NCBI GenBank assembly: GCA_027489355.1
Contig: JAIXZY010000054.1
Coordinates: forward strand, 1 to 64,000
From: Paracoccaceae bacterium
GTDB lineage: Bacteria; Pseudomonadota; Alphaproteobacteria; Rhodobacterales; Rhodobacteraceae
Length of the DNA stretch: 64,000 nucleotides
Direction: 5' to 3'
This document shows, in pieces, positions 60,691 to 64,000 of the stretch. Made by a program: the position numbers and the translations under genes. The notes below the pieces were generated by a model. It made no database searches, had not been told where the DNA came from, and saw only the letters and a program-made list of their open reading frames with translations. How positions within the stretch are numbered: the stretch's first letter is position 1; every line of letters begins with the position of its first letter.

Positions 60691-61332
60691 ATGGCGACCC
60701 CCCGGACACTTGCCGCCTCGGCGGCGCCCCCCTCGCTGTGGGATCCTGTCGTTCGGCTGACCCATTGGGGCATCGCCGTCTCGGTCCTGCTGAACGCCGC
60801 GCTGGACGAAGGCGGAAGCCTTCTGCACGTCTCGCTGGGCTGGCTGGTGATGGCGCTGCTGCTCTTGCGGCTGGTCTGGGGGGTGCTTGGCCCGGCCGAG
60901 GCCCGCTTCTCGGCCTTCCCGCCCAATCCGGTCGCGGCGCTGCGCCATCTTGGCCAGCTCGTCTCGGGCCGGGTGCGGGAACACCCCTCGCACAACCCGG
61001 CCGGGGCAATGATGGCCTATGCCTTCTGGGCCTGCCTGGCCCTTGTCACTGTCACCGGCCTCTACATGACCGGCGGAGCGACACCGATGCAGGTGGCCGC
61101 CGAGAAAGCAGCTGTTGCATCCGGCGACTGGTCTGCTTTGATCAAGGAGAGCGAAGGCGAATCCTCGGACGAGGACAGGGGCCTGCGTCACACGGCCGAA
61201 GAGGTGCATGAAGTGGTTGCCAATCTTCTGTTGATCCTAGCCGCGCTGCACGTGGCAGGCGTCCTTGTCGAGGCCCGGGCCATGCGCCGGAACCTCGTCG
61301 CGCCGATGGTGCTTGGCCACAGGCGCAAATGA
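60691..61332 (+). CDS. Cytochrome b561-type membrane protein
   Basis: A 213-aa di-haem cytochrome b (cytochrome_B561 / Ni-hydrogenase b-type family) with four helices. Histidine candidates for haem are H26 (LTHWGIAV), H46 (LLHVSLGW), and those in TAEEVHEVVANLL and LILAALHVAGVLVE. A loop (about residues 130-170) is Glu/Ser-rich. PepSY-cytochrome b pairs are usually linked to electron transfer across the membrane. ATGA overlap with the following regulator gene. Confidence 0.9.
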   Translation: MATPRTLAASAAPPSLWDPVVRLTHWGIAVSVLLNAALDEGGSLLHVSLGWLVMALLLLRLVWGVLGPAEARFSAFPPNPVAALRHLGQLVSGRVREHPSHNPAGAMMAYAFWACLALVTVTGLYMTGGATPMQVAAEKAAVASGDWSALIKESEGESSDEDRGLRHTAEEVHEVVANLLLILAALHVAGVLVEARAMRRNLVAPMVLGHRRK

Positions 61333-61859
61333 CGGCCAGCCCGGATATTGTCAGCGCAGGGCGCCGCCAGACTGCGGCGCTCTCGATCTTCCTGATGGTG
61401 CAGACCCTGGGGACGGTGTTCTTCGTCGGCGACGTGATCGGCGACCTGCGAGCCGACCCTCTGTCCGCCCATTTCATCTTCGAGGCCATGGTGACCGCCG
61501 CACTGGTCCTGGGCATCCTCTTTGGCACATTTGCGCTGCGCCGCACGATCGAGCTTCTGCGCGCTCAGGACCAGGCACTGGCCGTGGCGCGCGGGGCGCT
61601 GTCCGACGTGATCGACCGTCAGTTCCAGACCTGGGCCCTGACACCCGCGGAGCGGGACGTGGGGTTCCTGGCGCTGAAGGGCCTGGACGTGGCCGAGATC
61701 GCCGAGCTGCGCGGCGCGGCCCAGGGCACGGTCCGGGCGCAGCTGACGCGGATCTATTCCAAGGCGGGCGTTTCGGGCCGCGCCCAGTTCGCGGCCTTCT
61801 TCGTCGAGGACCTTCTGGGTGAAGGCGTGCCAGAGGCCGCAGCGCAAGCCGCCCAGTAG
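61329..61859 (+). CDS. Membrane-anchored LuxR-type helix-turn-helix protein
   Basis: A 176-aa protein. Two membrane helices (residues about 17-38 and 50-70) are followed by a short coiled linker (LRAQDQALAVARGALSDVIDRQFQTW) and a C-terminal LuxR/GerE-type HTH (LTPAERDVGFLALKGLDVAEIAELRGAAQGTVRAQLTRIYSKAGVSGRAQFAAFF). It has no receiver domain. It is coupled to the cytochrome gene by ATGA. Its stop codon TAG lies inside a 28-nt palindrome. The arrangement suggests a membrane-tethered regulator that may sense the redox module. Confidence 0.88.
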   Translation: MTASPDIVSAGRRQTAALSIFLMVQTLGTVFFVGDVIGDLRADPLSAHFIFEAMVTAALVLGILFGTFALRRTIELLRAQDQALAVARGALSDVIDRQFQTWALTPAERDVGFLALKGLDVAEIAELRGAAQGTVRAQLTRIYSKAGVSGRAQFAAFFVEDLLGEGVPEAAAQAAQ

Positions 61860-61883
61860 GGTGGGCGATATCGCCCACCCTAC
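61856..61883. repeat. GTAGGGTGGGC palindrome, family III, copy 1
   Basis: A perfect 28-nt palindrome: GTAGGGTGGGCGAT and its exact reverse complement. It contains the stop codon of the LuxR-type gene and ends 4 nt before the GlpQ-like stop (convergent), so it may terminate both. Copy 2 is at 63551-63580. Confidence 0.85.
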
Positions 61884-61886
61884 GGC

Positions 61887-62663
61887 TCAGGCCCGCAGGG
61901 TGAAGCCGCGCGCAAGGTGGTTGCGCACGAACCAGATCATTGCCACCCCCGGCACCAGCGACAGGCAGGTCATCGCCATCACCATTCCGATGTCGGTCTG
62001 GAACGAAAACATCGCCTGGATCGCCATGGTGATGGGCTTGCCCCCCGTCACCGTCAGGATCCGCGCGAAGACCACCTCGACCCAGCTGAAGATGAAGCAG
62101 AAGAAGGCAGCCACCCCGATCCCCGGGGCGATCTGCGGGATCAGGTGACGGAAGAAGAACGACGCCCGGCTGTGCCCGTCCAGATAGGCGGTCTCGTCGA
62201 ACTCGCGCGGGACGGCGCGGATGAAGCTTTCCAGCACCCAGATCGCCACGGGCATGTTGAACAGGCAATGCACCAGCGCGATCCCGACCGGTGAGTTCAC
62301 CAGGGCGAAGTGGCTGAACAGGATGAAGATCGGCAGTGACAGCACCACGGGCGGCGTCACCCGGAAGACGAGGATCATCAGCAGGAAATGCCGGTCGCCC
62401 GTGAAGCGGTAGCGCGCCAGGGCATAGGCGGCGGGCAGGCCGATCGTGATGCAGAGTGCGACGTTCAGCACCACGTAGATCAGCGAGTTCACCATCGCCG
62501 CCCGCAGCTCGGGTGCGGCGAGGACGTTGCGGTAGTTAATCAGTCCGATGGCGCCTTCCGCCACCGTGTCGGTCGGAAGGGTGGCGGTGAAGGACAGAAG
62601 GATCGCCTGCACCAGCGGCAAGAGGATGAAGACGGCCAGCGCCAGGATGCCGAGATGTCTCAT
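61887..62663 (-). CDS. glpQ: Sugar/glycerol ABC permease, GlpQ-like
   Basis: A 258-aa carbohydrate-type permease (CUT1) with six helices and the EAA loop in FDETAYLDGHSRASFFFRHLIPQIAPGIG. The LIYVVLNVALCITIGLPAAYALARYRFTGDRHF and FNMPVAIWVLESFIRAVPREFDETAYLDG segments resemble rhizobial GlpQ, the glycerol ABC permease. A longer upstream frame is an artefact; the ATG at 62663 overlaps the GlpP-like stop (ATGA). No ATPase or binding-protein gene follows before the convergent regulator. Confidence 0.85.
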   Translation of the reverse strand: MRHLGILALAVFILLPLVQAILLSFTATLPTDTVAEGAIGLINYRNVLAAPELRAAMVNSLIYVVLNVALCITIGLPAAYALARYRFTGDRHFLLMILVFRVTPPVVLSLPIFILFSHFALVNSPVGIALVHCLFNMPVAIWVLESFIRAVPREFDETAYLDGHSRASFFFRHLIPQIAPGIGVAAFFCFIFSWVEVVFARILTVTGGKPITMAIQAMFSFQTDIGMVMAMTCLSLVPGVAMIWFVRNHLARGFTLRA

Positions 62664-63508
62664 GCCTCGCGCTCTCGCGTGGCGGCGACGAAGGCCCAGA
62701 CGACGGCCAGCACGATCAGGAAGTACAGCGTGGCCCGTGCAGCGGCCTGTCCGTAGGAAAAGCCCTTGATTTCCTCGCCCAGCTCCAGCGTCAGGAAGCG
62801 GGTGGCGTCGTCCGGCCCGCCGGCGTTGATCGCGAAGGCTTCGGTGTAGATCATGAAGCTGTCTATGAAGCGCAGCAGCAGGACAATGGCCAGCGCGCCC
62901 GCGATCTTCGGCAGCTGGAGGAAGCGGAAGACGGCCCAGCGCGAGGCCCCGTCGATGGCTGCGGCCTGCGTGTAGGCGGGCGGGATCGCTGAAAGGCCCG
63001 CATAGGCCAGCACCACGACCAGCCCCAGCCAGTGCCAGGTGTCCACCACCAGGATCAGCGCCCAGGTATGCCAGCCGGTAAACTTCCAGTCGAAGCCGAT
63101 CGCCGCCAGGCCGGGGCCCAGCAGCCCGGTCCGAGGTTCGATCAGCCCCAGCCAGAACATAGGAATCATGTTCCATGGCACCACCAACGGCAGCGCCACC
63201 AGCATCAGCCCCCAGACCGCCCGTTTCCCGTAGCTCAGAAGAAGCAGCGCCACGCCGATCCCCAGCGGCACCTGAATGCCAAGGGCAAGGGTGGAGAAAA
63301 GGAGGCTCCGTCCCAGCGAGGCAAGGAAGCGGTCGGACTGCAGGATGTCGGCGAACCACTGCGGGCCGACCCAGTAGACGTCCGAGAGGGTGAAGATGTC
63401 GTGAAAGCCGTAGTTGATGACCGCCAAAAGCGGCAGCGCCCCCACCAGCGCCAGAAGCGTGAGGGCGGGAAGGACCAGGAACCAGGCGCGGTTGTCGTGC
63501 GGGCGCAT
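62660..63508 (-). CDS. glpP: Sugar/glycerol ABC permease, GlpP-like
   Basis: A 282-aa CUT1 permease, first of the pair. The segments [99 protein letters not shown] (EAA loop) and [10 protein letters not shown] resemble rhizobial GlpP. The ATG at 63508 gives the normal family start; the frame further upstream runs through the repeat at 63551. The substrate assignment is by resemblance only. Confidence 0.85.
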   Translation of the reverse strand: MRPHDNRAWFLVLPALTLLALVGALPLLAVINYGFHDIFTLSDVYWVGPQWFADILQSDRFLASLGRSLLFSTLALGIQVPLGIGVALLLLSYGKRAVWGLMLVALPLVVPWNMIPMFWLGLIEPRTGLLGPGLAAIGFDWKFTGWHTWALILVVDTWHWLGLVVVLAYAGLSAIPPAYTQAAAIDGASRWAVFRFLQLPKIAGALAIVLLLRFIDSFMIYTEAFAINAGGPDDATRFLTLELGEEIKGFSYGQAAARATLYFLIVLAVVWAFVAATREREA

Positions 63509-63550
63509 GTCCCGAACCGACAGGCCCGCACGCCGGAAGTCAAGCGCAAG

Positions 63551-63580
63551 CGTAGGGTGGGCAGCATTGCCCACCCTACG
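63551..63580. repeat. GTAGGGTGGGC palindrome, family III, copy 2
   Basis: CGTAGGGTGGGCA stem, loop GCAT, TGCCCACCCTACG stem (13 bp perfect). It lies 42 nt upstream of the GlpP-like start, so copies 1 and 2 bracket the permease pair. Confidence 0.85.
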
Positions 63581-63665
63581 GGGCGCGCGGCCGCAGGCCC
63601 TCGCGGCTTGCCTGCCCGGCCTTGACCCGCTAGGAAACGCGGGACCCTTTGCATGGCAGGCCAAA

Positions 63666-64000
63666 ATGCGTCTTTCCCGCTACTTCCTCCCCGTCCTCAA
63701 GGAAAATCCCGCCGAGGCGCAGATCGTCAGCCACCGCTACATGCTGCGCGCCGGCATGATCAAGCAGCAGGCTGCGGGCATCTATTCCTGGCTGCCGCTG
63801 GGCTTTCGGGTCCTGAAGCGGATCGAGGAGATCGTGCATCAGGAACAGATCCGCGCGGGTCACATCCCGCTGCTGATGCCGACCCTGCAACCGGCCGACC
63901 TGTGGCGCGAAAGCGGTCGCTATGACGACTACGGCCAGGAGATGCTGCGGATCAAGGACCGGCAGGACCGCGAGATGCTCTACGGCCCCACCAACGAGGA
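63666..64000 (+). CDS. proS: Prolyl-tRNA synthetase, N-terminal part (cut by window edge)
   Basis: A class II aminoacyl-tRNA synthetase that charges tRNA-Pro. The 111 visible codons start [57 protein letters not shown] (motif 1) and include [24 protein letters not shown] at the edge leads into motif 2. GGCAGG lies 6-11 nt before the ATG at 63666. Whether the gene has the short alphaproteobacterial (editing-less) form cannot be seen. Confidence 0.96.
   Translation, partial: MRLSRYFLPVLKENPAEAQIVSHRYMLRAGMIKQQAAGIYSWLPLGFRVLKRIEEIVHQEQIRAGHIPLLMPTLQPADLWRESGRYDDYGQEMLRIKDRQDREMLYGPTNE

Overview
The window is a high-GC chromosomal segment of an alphaproteobacterium, most likely a member of the Rhodobacterales (Rhodobacteraceae). 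Evidence for this includes a ferredoxin VI-type [2Fe-2S] protein with the R. capsulatus FdVI layout, a psd-pssA-pmtA phospholipid set, an Hda/DnaA-like ATPase next to ppk1, lineage-typical small proteins (DUF2842, DUF6476, DUF6524, DUF1178) and the alphaproteobacterial LexA operator GTTC-N7-GTTC. Coding density is high, many starts are translationally coupled (ATGA, GTGA, TGATG overlaps), and I see no rRNA, tRNA, CRISPR array, prophage or transposase. Most long antisense open frames are by-products of the high GC content.

Layout. 1-3.9 kb: pyrG (cut by the left edge), secG, a VOC protein, a small membrane protein, purA and a DUF2842 protein. 3.9-9.4 kb: a 713-aa low-complexity protein, thiN, a DMT exporter and sdaA. 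9.4-18.7 kb: two tandem GSTs coupled to sdaA, an EF-hand protein, rpiA, gor, hflK-hflC-DUF2065, a DegP-type protease, an SOS-controlled fragment of dnaE2, and ferredoxin VI. 18.8-24.9 kb: an aspartate aminotransferase, sdhE, an LdtR-like MarR regulator, DUF1178, a NUDIX hydrolase, and a coupled gpx-HDAC-like-thpR operon.

25-34.3 kb is the main accessory block, a surface-glycan locus. neuB, a KpsS/KpsC-like capsule protein, an RgpF-like protein, neuC and two tandem GT30 (Kdo-transferase-like) glycosyltransferases read rightwards. A Gfo/Idh oxidoreductase, a PtmA-like SDR and a CMP-nonulosonate synthetase converge on them. NeuC, NeuB and the CMP-synthetase together could make a CMP-activated sialic-acid-type sugar, and the GT30 pair are candidate transferases. 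34.3-41.2 kb is a six-gene operon of a spermidine/putrescine-type ABC transporter bracketed by two amidases.

41.2-64 kb: a hybrid histidine kinase, a head-to-head overlapping DUF6476/RluA pair, an orphan YjhX-like gene between short direct repeats, a DUF4189 protein, kup, rpoH, psd-pssA-pmtA, a Gfo/Idh enzyme, an M3 peptidase, a host-attachment-family protein, mmcB, ppk1 with a candidate Pho box, hda, an AI-2E-type permease, a PepSY-cytochrome b561-membrane LuxR module, two GlpP/GlpQ-like permeases without their partners, and the start of proS. Five families of short palindromic intergenic repeats recur through the window. The best structured is a three-copy twin-hairpin element with changes on both stem arms.
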